Source of the DNA: Toxorhynchites rutilus septentrionalis | Lineage: Eukaryota; Arthropoda; Insecta; Diptera; Culicidae | Direction of reading: 5' to 3' | Assembly (NCBI RefSeq): GCF_029784135.1 | Contig: NC_073745.1 | Location: 111,225,216-111,289,215 of the forward strand | Length of the DNA stretch: 64,000 nucleotides | Part shown: positions 10,310 through 21,875 of the stretch, in pieces | How the letters are laid out: each line of letters begins with the position of its first letter | Numbering within the stretch: position 1 is the first letter of the stretch | Notes under the pieces: generated by a model | Told to the model about the DNA's origin: nothing | What the model saw: only the letters and a program-made list of their open reading frames with translations | Database searches by the model: none | Position numbers and translations under genes: made by a program

Positions 10310-12961
10310 ACAGTTCCGGTTTTGTGGAATAACTGGGGCTATATTCACTCAGTCAACGTCCCATCAACCCAATTAATATTTCCAAAGATACAAAATGTAG
10401 TTCGCCATTGCGCATTATATTCTTTGTTCACATTCCTTGAAACAAACCTGAAAAGCTAAAGGCTAGTTCAATGAAATGCACCACGCAACAATACCAATTA
10501 GAAAAAAACATTGAACATTCTATCAAACCTTGTTCAAAAGTAAGTCATTAATCCCAGTTTCCTCCGATATGACTGTGAAGACACTCGAAGATTTCGTATC
10601 ATGTGAAAAGCATTCCAAAAAATCACTTGGCATCCCTGCTTACGTGAGCGATGGCGATTGATCAACGGCCACCCTTCTCACTTTCCGGATCACGTTTACG
10701 ATTCCGACTATAATGTGTGAAACCAAAAACCTGAAGCTACAAGTTTGGAACCAAGAGTTAAAACTCGCATGTGTATTGCGATAAAGGACAATCGCGAACA
10801 CCTGTAAAAGCACGCGCGAACAAAACATACTGGATCGATCGAAATTGAAAGATGGGATCGAAATATCAAAATTCCATAAAAATCTAATCCGTTATTGTAT
10901 GGCCTTTATAATTTAGAAGCCGGTTCAAGACCACGCTACCCTATACGAATCTCTGAATGGAAGAAAGGATTCAGCCTCTCGCGTCTGTCTGAATAAACAC
11001 AGACACATACGATATAGAACTTAGAAGGTAAGAAGAATTAAAAACTCAGCATGTTCCTCTCCGCTCCTGTAGATGCTCATTCCACTGTTCGGCCATAGGG
11101 CTCTTGCTACACATACATGCAGAGCATGTGTTGGGCACACATTCGCTTGTTTACATTCGTAGTGTCTATGCAGCAGAAGCGGATTTTTATCAATCGGCGT
11201 TCTTGTAGATGATTTAAATAGAGTTACGGTCATTCTAATAGTGCATAGAGCTAACATGAACTTTGTGAAACAGTTAGGCAAGCTATTTTATGAACAAGAG
11301 TTTTTGTGTAACGCATATTATTTAGTTTACTAGCACCTATTTCGCGATGTTCATTGAGCGACTCTCCCATTAGATTGGAATCGAAAAATTGGCAGAAAAA
11401 GGATTATCAACATTTTCGCACCTAGATCAAAGTCACAGAGTCTCGAGCTCACGTTTGAATGCTTCCTTGTATTTCCATGAATTGGTCAATCGATGGATTT
11501 TTTCCGTTTCCGATAAATTTTCTTATAAACGTATTTAGCTTCTCCGCAGAGCATTCGGGTACTCGGAAATCATATCTGAGAGTTGGTTGATATTTCAGGC
11601 TGAAAATGTCCTTAATTTCAACATAATCAACTGCTTTTTTGGCGGAACTAGCCGCCGATTAAGGATATCTGCACACGAATATTCATTATAGTTTATTCTT
11701 TCACGAGACCAGCAAAAAGCTTAAAACCTAAATGGGAGCACACTTCACCTAATCCGGCTATACAATCGCAATGTGCAGTTTGCACTATTTCTGTGAAAAT
11801 TTTTGAATAATCAATCTGCTTCCATTGATATGAATCATGGCCAAAACAGAAATTTCTATTTTTCCCCGTGTGTATGGCTTTGACGCTAAAAGTAAATATT
11901 TTTATGTGAAGAAACATATATTCGCATGTTATTCATATAGATTAGCGCGTAATCTTTATAACTATTTCGCTAAAATAATTATTTAAACAAAGCTCAATCT
12001 TGTCGCTCCATATAATTCCTATGGAGCGATCACTTTTGCCTGCCCAACAGATCACTAATACATATGCACGCTGCAAGCGCCCTATAATCCAACTACAAAC
12101 TCTCGCGCTGAGAACACAGCGTCATTGCACACACACAGATACGCTCGCAATTTACTCGCAGAAAATTTCGCTACTGCAACCACTGCAACGCATTGAACCA
12201 AACATATTTGCGCTTCTTTCGCTGTGTCTTTTCTTCCTTTTCTTTTGTATGCACACATGAATCGGATTTTATCCGAATACAAAAAATATAATAATAATGA
12301 AAAAATAAATACATGTGAACGAGAAAAAATAAATACATGTGAACGATCAAACAAGAGAGAATGACTTTTTAAGTGCCAACTCAAATCTTATTTGTCCACA
12401 TAATGATCCACAAATTCTATATCAATAGAATTCACAAACGGGAATTGTAAATCTCTGTTGAAAACTATTTCGGTGTGGTTTCAAAATATCAGTTCTTTTT
12501 TTTTCAACACAACAGACGTTTCGTTTCACTACTATCCCTAAGGAAATAAAAGCAATCAAAACTTAGCACGAAAGCGAACGAAAAAACAGGTTTTCACTCG
12601 TTCACTGCTCGCGCGAGACGCTCTTCTCACAATATTTCACCTATTTATTAGAAAACTCACTTGCGGTGAGTTTTTGATCGAAAGAAAATCCGTTTGGCCA
12701 TGGATTCGCAGATTCCTCCAAGTTTTGAGGCTTATTAACGTAGCAACGATCCATCACGCACCCCCAGAGGAAGTAGTCGATGACGAGAAATGTTGAAATT
12801 CTTGCCATAAGAGGACAAAGTTTCATTATAGCTTCGTTTGCTCGAGTAATACGATTTCAATAGAAATACACGTTCTTGTAAATTGTACATCTTGACACTA
12901 AAAATCATCCGATCAGACTGAACAAGTAGCCGAATACTGTCGTCCCGAAGTGCAGTGATTC
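10310..12961. other. No gene recognised; single-copy-looking DNA
   Basis: No frame with a recognisable domain, RNA gene or repeat with a second copy in this window was found. A short direct duplication of ACATGTGAACGA with AAAAATAAAT lies at 12300-12350. Scattered GCGAGCGAACGA-type words near 12560-12620 are not interpretable. Confidence 0.35.
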
Positions 12962-12969
12962 AGTGTTAC

Positions 12970-13140
12970 CAGTGGCGTCGAGTGAAGCTTTCGCACCCGG
13001 GGCGGAAGAGTCAATTTGTATCCTCCATTCACCCGCCAGAAAATGAATCAATCATGTTTAATCGATTTATCCATACAAATTCGAACACCTCTAAAATCGT
13101 GTACCCGGGGGCGGTCCGCACCCCCCAGACGATGCCACTG
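12970..13140. mobile_element. hAT-like MITE (171 bp)
   Basis: The ends are CAGTGGCGTCG at 12970 and CGATGCCACTG at 13140, inverted with one mismatch. Flanking 8-base copies AGTGTTAC (12962-12969) and AGTGTTAT (13141-13148) differ at one base. An 8 bp duplication with a CAGNG-type terminus is the hAT signature. Subterminal GC-rich boxes (CACCCGGGGCGG near 13000 and CCGCACCCCCC near 13120) are also partly inverted. There is no coding capacity, so it would need a transposase supplied elsewhere. Confidence 0.85.
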
Positions 13141-13148
13141 AGTGTTAT

Positions 13149-15690
13149 CTTCGACGGAGCGAAAAAAAATTATAAGGAGCTATTCGATTTTTTTTTTGCG
13201 TGAGCATTTAATGTGAAAGACCCCGTATGTCATTTGTCAAATGTATTTGTTTTTTTTTCTTTTGTCACAATGTTACAAACTTTAAAATTCTCATATTCTG
13301 TAAGCAATAATTTATTTGATACATTTCTATTTTTGTTTAGTTTCATATCAATATTTTTCCAAACAATTTCCTCGACCCTTAATCTTTTTCTATCGGAACA
13401 ATACCAGAACACAACCGAAACATATCATTCGTTGCATGGTTCAATTCCCTAAGTTTTTTTTCTTTATTTCGGTGACCATACTTTCGCACGAACTGAAGGC
13501 TAGAAAAGCATTCCTGAATCTGACGTGCAGCCCATTGATCTACATTCCAAGCGCTTTCAACGAGCGTTCGCTCGAAGGGCCTCGATAATCCGTGTATGCT
13601 GCGCCCATTGTTTCACGTGAGTGTATGAGCATACTTACGGGATAGGAAGAACAAGCAACACAAAGCGAAAATCTCCCTTTCATGGTCGCCTAATCTCAGG
13701 AACGTGCTCTCGTGTATGATGATGATTATGATGTTATTGTGCGCGCTGCTGGTGGCGGCAAGAGGGCACATGAGTCCAATTTCAATAACGGATCGCACCG
13801 AAAGGTCGGCAAGGTCTAATCCTGGCGGGGATATAATTTAACGGCGAAAACAATAACAATCCGACCTCGAATGATCCCGGGATAGAGATAATTGAAATTG
13901 GTTCTCCGGGACATAATTCGATCGGATCATTGCCACTTTCGCAAAGTGGGGTTGAATACGTTGTGCGAATAGCACAACATTAGTGCGGTCAACAATCACA
14001 CCTCTCTCGACAATTTTAAGTAGATCACCTTTGTTCTGGTTCGATGCAGTTCATAAGCAATTCAACACCTGTTAGCTTTGAATGGATTATCGACGATTTT
14101 CGTTTTCCGCACTCTCTTCGCCGGCGACTATCACACTTCAGGAATCAACACCAACTCATTGGCTGACTGTGGGACGAAATACAACGGAATACAAGCTCGA
14201 GTGTGTAGGCCCACAAAGAGACCGCCTTTGAGCCGAAGAGGGCTCTAGATAATTGTTATTGGGACTCTCTTACGAGGCGAGACAATTTAAATGGAAAGCG
14301 GATCATCGAAGCAGTTTAAGGCTGATGAGTTGGGTCTGTGCGAACTCCAGTGATCTGTACGCGATTAGGCATGGTAATGTGATTATCGGTTGATCATCGG
14401 ACCCGAAACACGCTTTCCAGCTTAAGCGGTGACACTAATTTTGTTTATTAAATGAAACCACCAAACATGGTCTTGCTTGTACGGTAGAGGGCCGATTCGA
14501 GCAATCGCTGGTCGTTATGTGCACGAATAAAATCTTCGTACATCTCCTTGGAAATTTACATCTCGTGGAACACTTTTTCAATGAGAATCTGTGAATTCGG
14601 GTTAATGTGACATTACGAGAGCCACACTAAAGTTTAAACGTCGCTTTTGGAAAGCAAAAATGGATTAACACTCAATTATCATTACCACAAAAGAGTCGAC
14701 GATTTCTCGGAAAGATTATGGCCGCTCGTGATCATCAGTGTTGATTTGATGTCCGATGAATCGATACAATTTTCGAGGATTATACCCCGGTAAACGACTC
14801 GGGCAAATCGTTGACGAGCAACTTGGGCGGTGAGTTCCAAAATGTATGCTAAGAGCTGCCGACATATTTTAGTCTTTGCATTAATGCAATGAACTTTGTC
14901 AACGCAAAATCAGTTCTGTTGAAATTGGGTGCAAATTGATTTTGCATCTCGGTTTCTTTGCGATGGTTCGAACATCTTAAAATCAGCATGACGTCTTGCG
15001 AATACAAATGTTATCATCGTCGCGAGCTTAAGCATGTGGAAAATTTACATAAAAACCTGATTCGCTGAACCTTTCTCCATAATTGAAACGCGAAAGGAAA
15101 TGAAAAATGTTGCTCTCGAAATGCGAGAATCGAAATTTCATACCGCCAAAAAATAATGCCTAATCGTAGGATATTCATTGAAATACAAATCATCATAAAC
15201 ACATTCATCAATATGTGTGGCGTTGAATTTGAAACAAACTGGATAAGCTCTAGATAAACTGATGATTGCCGTAAGACACTTATTATGAAATAACATGTAT
15301 AAATCGAGTAGGTAACTTGATCCAGAATAAATATGTTGATTTGAATGTTGTGTGAAACATACCTCAAACCTGAGACATGACCTGATAACGGGTTTCTTAT
15401 ACTTCTTGTTGATTTTCTTCGACCAAGTGCTAGAAAACAGGGAGGTTAAAACCATGCAACAAAGTAATATGAATTTCTGAAGCTTTTTTTTTCCATAAAA
15501 GTATTATTTTTTTATTTGTTTCAGGTATTTTCTAAACCGCAATAATTTGTTGTTGTTGTTCGTTTAACCGAATATTGTACATTTTTATACAATTTGTATT
15601 TTTCTGTTATTTTGTATGTATTATGAAATATTTGGTTAATGTTTATTGAACCATACTGGTTCTTGAAATTTAATAGCTCTGGCAACCATA
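13149..15690. other. No gene recognised; partly GC-richer single-copy-looking DNA
   Basis: About 13600-14900 is clearly richer in GC than the flanks and has many homeodomain-like ATTA and GATC words but no credible coding frame. It could be regulatory or intronic DNA; this is inference from composition alone. No duplicate of it exists in the window. Confidence 0.35.
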
Positions 15691-15837
15691 ACAGTTCAGC
15701 TGAAAATTTTATAAGGTTGGCGACTAGATGACACCTCTTGCAAAAATCTACTTGACTATCACAAAGCACCATTTTCCAATGGATACGTGTTAAAATTTGA
15801 CAGCAATCGGTCGATTGGTTCGTGAGGTATAGCATTG

Positions 15838-16130
15838 AGAGTGAAGCAACTTTTGTTTCATCAAAACAATGCACCGTGTCACAAATCAATGAAAACGATG
15901 ACAAAATTGCATGAATTGGGCTTCGAATTGTTTCCGTATTCCCCAGCGACTATTTTCTGTTCGCAGACCTGAATAGATAGATAGCTCGCTGGCAAGAAAC
16001 TCAAGACCGATGATGAAGTGATTACCGAAACTGAGGCCTCTTTTGAGGAAAAACCGATAGAGTAATTTAAAAATAATATCGAAAATTTGCAAGATCGCTA
16101 TAATCGCTGTATCGCCCTCGAAGGCAATTA
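15838..16130 (+). pseudogene. Mariner transposase C-terminal remnant
   Basis: The reading frame gives LLFHQNNAPCHKSM, then KLHELGFELFPYSP, a damaged SDF/LKR region with stop codons, then LAGKKLKTDDEVITETEASF and DRYNRCIALEGNY. These are the landmarks of the mariner (DD34D) transposase from its second catalytic residue to near the end. The second catalytic Asp of the HQDN motif reads Asn here, the third-Asp region is rearranged, and at least three in-frame stops are present. The N-terminal half is deleted, and the last codons are cut off by the Helitron-like insertion at 16131. It cannot encode an active enzyme. Confidence 0.85.

Positions 16131-16132
<2 letters not shown>

Positions 16133-16203
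<71 letters not shown>
16133..16203. repeat. (TA)n microsatellite
   Basis: About 35 uninterrupted TA dinucleotides lie immediately inside the 5' end of the Helitron-like element. Frames crossing it translate as Tyr-Ile repeats and are not genes. Confidence 0.97.
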
Positions 16204-16207
<4 letters not shown>

Positions 16208-16369
16208 GGATTTCTGTCTGTCTGTCTGTCTGATTCTTATGGACTCGGTAACTACTGAACCGATCAATATGAAAATTGGTATGTTGGGGTTTCTGGGGCC
16301 GGGGAAGGTTTTCGTGATAGTATGAGACCCCTCCCCGCCTCTCTGAGGGGGGTGGGGTGGTTCTGCCAC

Positions 16370-17960
16370 ACAAATTAAACACAAATTTCTGCATTACTCG
16401 GGAATTAATCAAGCAAATGAAACGAAATTTGGCATGTGGAGGCTTAATGGTGCAAAAAATAATTCTACGGTGGTTAGACTCTTCACCCCCTCTCTAAGGG
16501 AGGACTTCCATACAAATGAAACTACTCAAATTTCTGCATTACTCGAGAATTGATCAAGCAAAAGGAGCCAAATTTGGCATGTAGAGGTTTTAGGGTGCAA
16601 TAAATGTTTTTACGGTGGTTATATACTCCTCCCCCCTCTTTTAGGTGGGGCTGCCATACAAATGAAACAAAAATTTCAGAATTACACGAGAATTAATCGA
16701 ACAAATGAAACCAAATTAGGCATATGGAGGTTTTAGGGTGCAATAAATGTTTCTATGGTGGTTAAACTCTCCACCGCCATCTCCAAGAGAGGCTGCCATA
16801 CAAATTAAACTCAAATATCTGCATAACTCGAGAATTAATCAAGCAAATGGAACCAAAATTGCATGTGGAGGTTTTAGGGTGCAATAAATGATTCTATGGT
16901 GGTTAGATATTCCTCCCCCCCTCTTTAAGGTGGGGCTGCCATAAAAAATGAAGCTCAAATTTCTGCATAACTCGAGAAATAATCGAGCAAACGAAACAAA
17001 ATTAGGCATATGGAGGTTTTAGGGTGCAATAAATGTTTCTATGGTGGTTAGGCTCTCCACCGCCATCTCCAAGAGAGGCTGCCATACAAATTAAACTCAA
17101 ATATCTGCATAACTCGAGAATTACTCAAGCAAATGGAACCAAAATTTCATGTGGAGGTTTAGGGGTGCAATAAATGATTCTATGGTGGTTAGATATTCCT
17201 CCCCCCTTTTTTTAGGTGGGGCTGCCATAAAAAATTAAGCTCAAATTTCTGCATAACTCGAGAAATAATCGAGAAAACGAAACAAAATTAGGCATATGGA
17301 GGTTTTAGGGTGCAATAAATGTTTCTATGGTGGTTAGGCTCTCCACCGCCATCTCCAAGAGAGGCTGCCATACAAATTAAACTCAAATTTCTGCATAACT
17401 CGAGAATTAATCAAGCAAATGGAACCAAAATTTCATGTGGAGGTTTAGGGGTGCAATAAATGTTTCTATGGTGGTTAGATACTCCACCCCCTGTCTAAGG
17501 GGGAGCTGCCATACAAATGAAAGAAAAATTTCTGCATAATTCGAAAACTAATCAAGCAAATGGAGCCAAATTTGTCATGCGAATGTTTTAGGGGACACGA
17601 AACGTCTCCATGGTGAATAGACACTCCTTCCCTCTCTCTGGGGGGGAGGGGGTACAGCCATACAAATGAAGCATACATTTCTGCATAATTCAAGAACTAA
17701 TCAAGAAAACTGAACCAAATTTGGCATGTGGAGGTTTTAGGGGGCAAGAATCATTTCTAAAGTGGTTCACCACTCCTCCCACCTTTCCGAGAGGGAGGGG
17801 TGGCTGTCATAGAATTGAAACACAAATTTCTGCATAGCTCGAGAACTAATTAAGCACAATGTGTGATGTGAGGGTTTTTGGGTATGTGAAATGTTTCGAT
17901 GATGGTATGACACCCCTCCCTCTTCTGGAATGGAGAGGGGGTCCCATAAAAATATTACAC
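16370..17960 (+). repeat. Eleven tandem units of ~143 bp, with a 286 bp higher-order period
   Basis: The anchor word (ACTCGAGAAT or a variant) occurs at 16396, 16541, 16684, 16826, 16970, 17112, 17256, 17398, 17539, 17688 and 17837, so the spacing is 141-149. In the middle the units alternate between two types: CCACCGCCATCTCCAAGAGA near 16770, 17056 and 17342, and ATATTCCTCCCCCC near 16908 and 17194. This gives a 286 bp higher-order repeat. Each unit carries a G/C-rich inverted patch next to GCTGCCATACAAAT. Confidence 0.92.
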
Positions 17961-18280
17961 ATATTTCAACCAAAATTGAATTTCCATATGTTCTACAATT
18001 ACATAGTGACAAGAGCTGTTATTCCATTTGATGTTTGCGCTAGCGAAATTGATCTTTGTTCGAAACTGTGGAAATGGATTTTAATGTGATGAAACGCATT
18101 CCTACATCTTTTCCTATCTATACCAATAAAAAGGTATCGCCGAATGTGTTGATAAGAGCAGAACTCGAGGAAGGAATTTTCCGATTTAGGACTGTCTTTA
18201 TTCTATCATATTTTCTGTATAAAACATTTATTCCATGTAACGGAGAAACATGTTATTTCCAAGTGGTTGAAAAATCTTGA

Positions 18281-18326
18281 ACGAGAATTGTGTCTGAAAC
18301 AGATTATTTTCAGACACAATTCTCGT
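18281..18326. repeat. Perfect hairpin, 19 bp stem, 8 nt loop
   Basis: ACGAGAATTGTGTCTGAAA at 18281-18299 is exactly complementary to 18308-18326. The related tail at 24930-24960 has only one of the two arms, so the second arm was added in this copy as an inverted copy of the neighbouring sequence. Confidence 0.95.
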
Positions 18327-18609
18327 ATAATGATATAATGATGAGTTTTGGTAGAAGTACTAGGAGTTTTATAGTAAAAAGGTAAATTCAACGGGGTCGA
18401 TTAGAAGATCAATCAATGAACAGTTCTGCGATTGGACTCATGAACATGCGCTTAGTAAGAAAACGTGAATGTTTGAAGGTATTGATAACAAAAAACAAAA
18501 TTTAGGCGGGACGAAGTTTGCCGGGTCAGTGTTGAATAATAACATTGAATTTTGCAAAAAAAAAATTGTTTTACTGTGTTACCTTATATACTTTTCTGCC
18601 GAACTGTTA

Positions 18610-18836
18610 CAGTATTGCATAAAAAGTTGTTACTCAGTGTTTATAATGTTGCACTGAACAGTTCATGTTAATTTTGAATTAAATTAAGTGATTTTTTTTT
18701 TAAATTTAAATTGCGAGCGATGAAATAATAGCAATCCTGAAATTAGGTTACCATAAAATGGAAATACTGACAGGAATGAATTAGTTTCAAACAACTAATT
18801 ACCAAACTGCTGTTGTAGGGCATAATTTTTACAAAT
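18610..18836. other. Short AT-rich spacer, nothing recognised
   Basis: The stretch lies between the right end of the mariner and the inverted repeat. It is AT-rich and has no frame or repeat match. Confidence 0.4.
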
Positions 18837-20565
18837 GAAATCGAACTAAAAATGACGATTTTAAAAACCTGTATTTTTGATTCGAACGAAAGTTTGTATT
18901 TCGTTTGGGTTGGAGGAAATATGAGTTCTCCACAGCATTTGGGAATTTTTTAACTCAAGTGTAACTTTCGAAAGGGTGTATCGATTTTGGTAAGATAAAT
19001 TTTTGATAATTTATATACCTAAAAACTATGAGTCGTACCGAAATAGTGTGTTAAAAAGAGTTATAGAGTATTGATGTTAAAACATGAAAAAAAATTTTTT
19101 TGTTTTAAATTTTTTCATATAAATGACACATCATGTAGAAAATTTAAAAAATGAGTCCAAGATGGTAAAACTTATTTTGATGAACTTTGTGGAACATCGC
19201 ATTTTTATGAATTTTCGATATTTCGAAGTTTTGTATGTTAACAATCATTTTTAGCCACAAATTATGAATCTGGATGCGTTTGAAACAAAAAAGCTCTTAA
19301 TCGATCTCCTTCTAAACGTAGCCATTCTCGAGATATTTGAAAAAAACATTTTTAATTTATTGTCTTTCTCAATTCATTTTTTTTAAATTATACATGTTTT
19401 GTTTAATTTTTTTTAAATTTTTTTTCATATAAAACAGAAATCATGTAGAAAATTTCAAAGTGAGTTCAAAATGGTAAAACTATTTTTGGCGAACTTTGTC
19501 GAACATCGAATTTATATGAATTTAGAATTTTTGTATGTTAACAATCGCAAATTATGAATCTTGATGTGATTTAAAACAAAAAAGCTCTTTATCAATTTCC
19601 TTCTAAATGCAGCCATTCTCGAGAAATTTGTGGTTTGTTATCAATACCTTCAAACATCCACGTTTTCTTACAATGAGCATGTTCATGGGTCTAAGTCTAA
19701 CCATCATATAAAAAACATTTATTGCGCCATAATACCTCAAAAACATTTATTGCACCATAATACCTCAATATGCCTAAATTGGTTTCATTTGTTTGAATAA
19801 TTCTCGAGTTATTCAGAAATTTGTGTTTCATTTGTAAGGCAGCCCCCCCTTAGAGAGGGGGAAGGGGTCTCAAACTATCACGAAAACCTTCCTCGTCTCC
19901 AAAAACCTCTACATACCAATTTTCATGTTGATTGGCTCAGTAGGCTCCGAGTCCATAAGAATCAGACAGACAGACAGACAGAAATCCATTTTTATATATA
20001 TATACATAGGATCTTTCAATGTGTGTCGTGTTATACTAAATCATATCGAGATTCATAATTTGTGTCCAACAATGATTGTCAACACACAAAAATTCGAAGT
20101 TTTGAAAATTCATAAAAATTCGATGTTCCACAAAATTCGTCAAAAATAGTTTTACCATCTTGTACCCGTTTTTTAAATTTTCTACATAACTTCTATATGT
20201 ATTTTAGATATTGCAACTTAAATTTTTTCTGTAAATCAAAAAAGTGCCATTTTATTCTCAGTGTATATTTTTTTACGTTTGGACATCAATACCCTTTAAC
20301 TCCTTCTAAGACACTATTTCAGTACGACTCTTAGTTTTTGAGATATAAATTATCTAAAATTTCTCTCACTAAAATCGATACGCCCTTTTCAAAAGCTACA
20401 CTACATTTCAAAGCTGAATCAAAAAATTCCCAAATGCTGAGGAAAACTCATATTTCCTCCAACCCAAAAGGAATACTAAATTTCATTCGAATCAAAAATA
20501 CTCATGTTTTGTCATTTGTCGATTTCATTTGGCATTGCTCAGTTATGATTCACTTTTTCAAGAGA
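18837..20565. repeat. Large inverted repeat with arms of roughly 450-500 bp
   Basis: The left arm (about 18837-19290, including GTTTGGGTTGGAGGAAATAT and AACTATGAGTCGTACCGAAA) recurs inverted at about 20040-20560 with scattered differences. Inside, 19120-19340 is also directly repeated at 19425-19640 (ATGGTAAAACT ... GAACTTTGT.GAACATCG ... AGCCATTCTCGAGA). A reversed Helitron-like fragment (19632-20008) separates the arms. It may be a foldback transposon or two facing copies of one repeat; no clear termini were found. The ITmD37E transposon starts at 20581 just beyond the right arm. Confidence 0.8.
19632..20008 (-). mobile_element. Short Helitron-like copy, reversed
   Basis: Read on the minus strand, it starts with a TA-rich run, ATGGATTTCTGTCTGTCTG and the same leader as 16204-16320. 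It then holds about one tandem unit and jumps to the tail words ACGTGGATGTTTGAAGG and ATTGATAACAAACC near 19632. It lacks the final GGGTCAGCTAG. Compared with the copy at 16131 it has lost most of the array and the conserved block. Confidence 0.75.
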
Positions 20566-20580
20566 AAACCATATTACATA

Positions 20581-21873
20581 AAGGGTGTGTCACATCAAAT
20601 TGCATCACGGAAAAAATGCTGTAGAAATTCGCCCAGTAGACCGATCCTTTTGAAAATTTTAGACAGTAAAATAAAAACTATTAAACAACTTTTGGCATTT
20701 TCTTTTTATTCATACTTCGAGCCCAAGCCCGTATGCTCGCACCTTCCTCTTTACCCAGTCCATAAGGTTCTGTACAACGTCAGGTTGTAGTTTTTTTTTG
20801 AACAGAAATCCATTTTCTCTTGAAGTCCGCGTCCGATTTGACAACTTTTGGGTTCTTCCGGAGGGCCTGCTTCATAATCGCCCAATATTTCTCTATTGGG
20901 CGAAGCTCCGGCGCGTTGGGCGGCTTCATTTCCTTTGGCACGAAGGTGACCCCGTTGGCTTCGTACCACTCCAACACGTCCTTTGAATAGTGGCACGAAG
21001 CGAGATCCGGCCAGAAGATGGTCGGGTACTCGTGCTGCTTCAATAGTGGTAGTAAGCGCTTCTGTAGGCACTCCTTAAGGTAAACCTGCCCGTTTACCGT
21101 GCCGGTCATCACGAAGGGGGCGCTCCGCTTTCCGCAAGAGCAGATCGCTTGCAACACCATGTACTTTTTGGCAAACTTGGATAGTTTCTGCTTGCGAATC
21201 TCCTCCGGAACGCTGAATTTGTCCTCTGCGGAGAAGAACAACAGGCCCGGCAGCTGACGAAAGTCCGCTTTGACGTAGGTTTCGTCGTCCATTACCAGGC
21301 AATGCGGCTTCGTCAGCATTTCGGTGTACAGCTTCCGCGTCTTCCCCACCATGTTTTGCCTTTCGTCGCGGTTAGGAGCCTTCTGAACCTTGTATGTACG
21401 CAGGCCCTCCCGCTGCTTGGTCCGCTGGACGAATGAACTTGACAAATTACGCTTATTGGCGACATCCCGGACCGAACATCTCGTATCACGTCTAAACTGC
21501 TTAACTACGCGCTTGTGATCTTTTTCACTGGCGGAGCGTCCATTTTTGCCGTTCTTCACCTTCCGGTCGATGGTTAGGTTCTCGAAGTATCGTGTTAGTA
21601 CTCTGCTGACCGTGGATTGGACGATTCCCAGCATCTTACCGATGTCCCGATGTGACAACTCCGAATTCTCGAAATGAGTGCGCAGGATTAATTCACAACG
21701 CTCTTTTTCGTTCGATGACATTTTTCCAAATTTACGAAAAATTGACAGTGAAGCATGGCCAACGTGATCTATACACTCTTATCTGATTATAAGCGAAATC
21801 TGAAGATATAATTCCTAAAAATTAAATTTCCACAGCGTTTTTTCCGTGATGCAATTTGATGTGATACACCCTT
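20581..21873 (-). mobile_element. ITmD37E transposon, 1,293 bp, complete ends
   Basis: Terminal inverted repeats start AAGGGTGTGTCACATCAAAT at 20581 and end with the matching complement at 21873 (one visible mismatch, G/A, in the first 20 bases), extending to about 35 bp. TA lies on both sides (20579-20580 and 21874-21875). Length and TA target are standard for the IS630-Tc1-mariner superfamily. The single gene is on the minus strand. Ends look competent for mobilisation in trans; the gene is slightly damaged. Confidence 0.95.
20780..21721 (-). pseudogene. ITmD37E transposase, frameshifted near the C terminus
   Basis: The cut-and-paste transposase reads 313 residues. The N-terminal third has paired helix-turn-helix character (LSHRDIGKMLGIVQSTVSRVL, then a second one around CSVRDVANKRNLSSSFV). 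Catalytic residues are Asp in LVMDDETYVK, Asp in IFWPDLASCHYS and Glu in LRPIEKYWAIMK; exactly 37 residues separate the last two, which defines ITmD37E. After WISVQKK the frame enters a run of nine A (20791-20799, T on the plus strand) and ends TTT-stop. The neighbouring frame downstream continues about 30 codons (through DVVQNLMDWVKRKVRAYGL) in the style of the family C terminus. A one-base length change in the homopolymer is the simplest explanation, real or sequencing error. Confidence 0.9.
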
Positions 21874-21875
21874 TA

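Larger units (their letters stand above)
16131..18525 (+). mobile_element. Helitron-like non-autonomous element with tandem array
   Basis: The element begins TCTATATATA, runs through a TA microsatellite into AAATGGATTTCTGTCTG with GTCT repeats, then a tandem array, a conserved block (about 17965-18115, with GATGTTTGCGCTAGCG) and a tail ending GTTTGCCGGGTCAG. It sits between A (16130) and T (18526) of the mariner with no target duplication; a 5' TC, an A/T target and no duplication are Helitron traits. Other copies in this window end GTCAGCTAG followed by T (50667, 44249, and reversed at 24716), matching the Helitron CTRR terminus; here the last CTAG is missing. No Rep/helicase gene is present. 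The (TA)n plus GTCT arrangement also recalls the dipteran mini-me repeats. Confidence 0.7.
15691..18607 (+). mobile_element. Internally deleted mariner interrupted by a Helitron-like element
   Basis: The left terminus ACAGTTCAGCTGAAAA (15691) matches inverted the right terminus ending GAACTGT at 18607, both bordered by TA (15689-15690 and 18608-18609), as expected for mariner. Without the inserted 16131-18525 block the element is only about 520 bp, against ~1.3 kb for a full copy. The 5' leader (through GCATTGAGAGTG near 15836) joins directly to the C-terminal transposase region, so the middle of the gene is deleted. The reference for the undeleted leader is 53960-54123, which carries the same leader in opposite orientation and continues past the deletion point. 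Confidence 0.88.

Noticed and set aside
16067..16412. Open frames of about 100 codons
   Set aside because: They cross the (TA)n microsatellite and translate as Tyr-Ile repeats.
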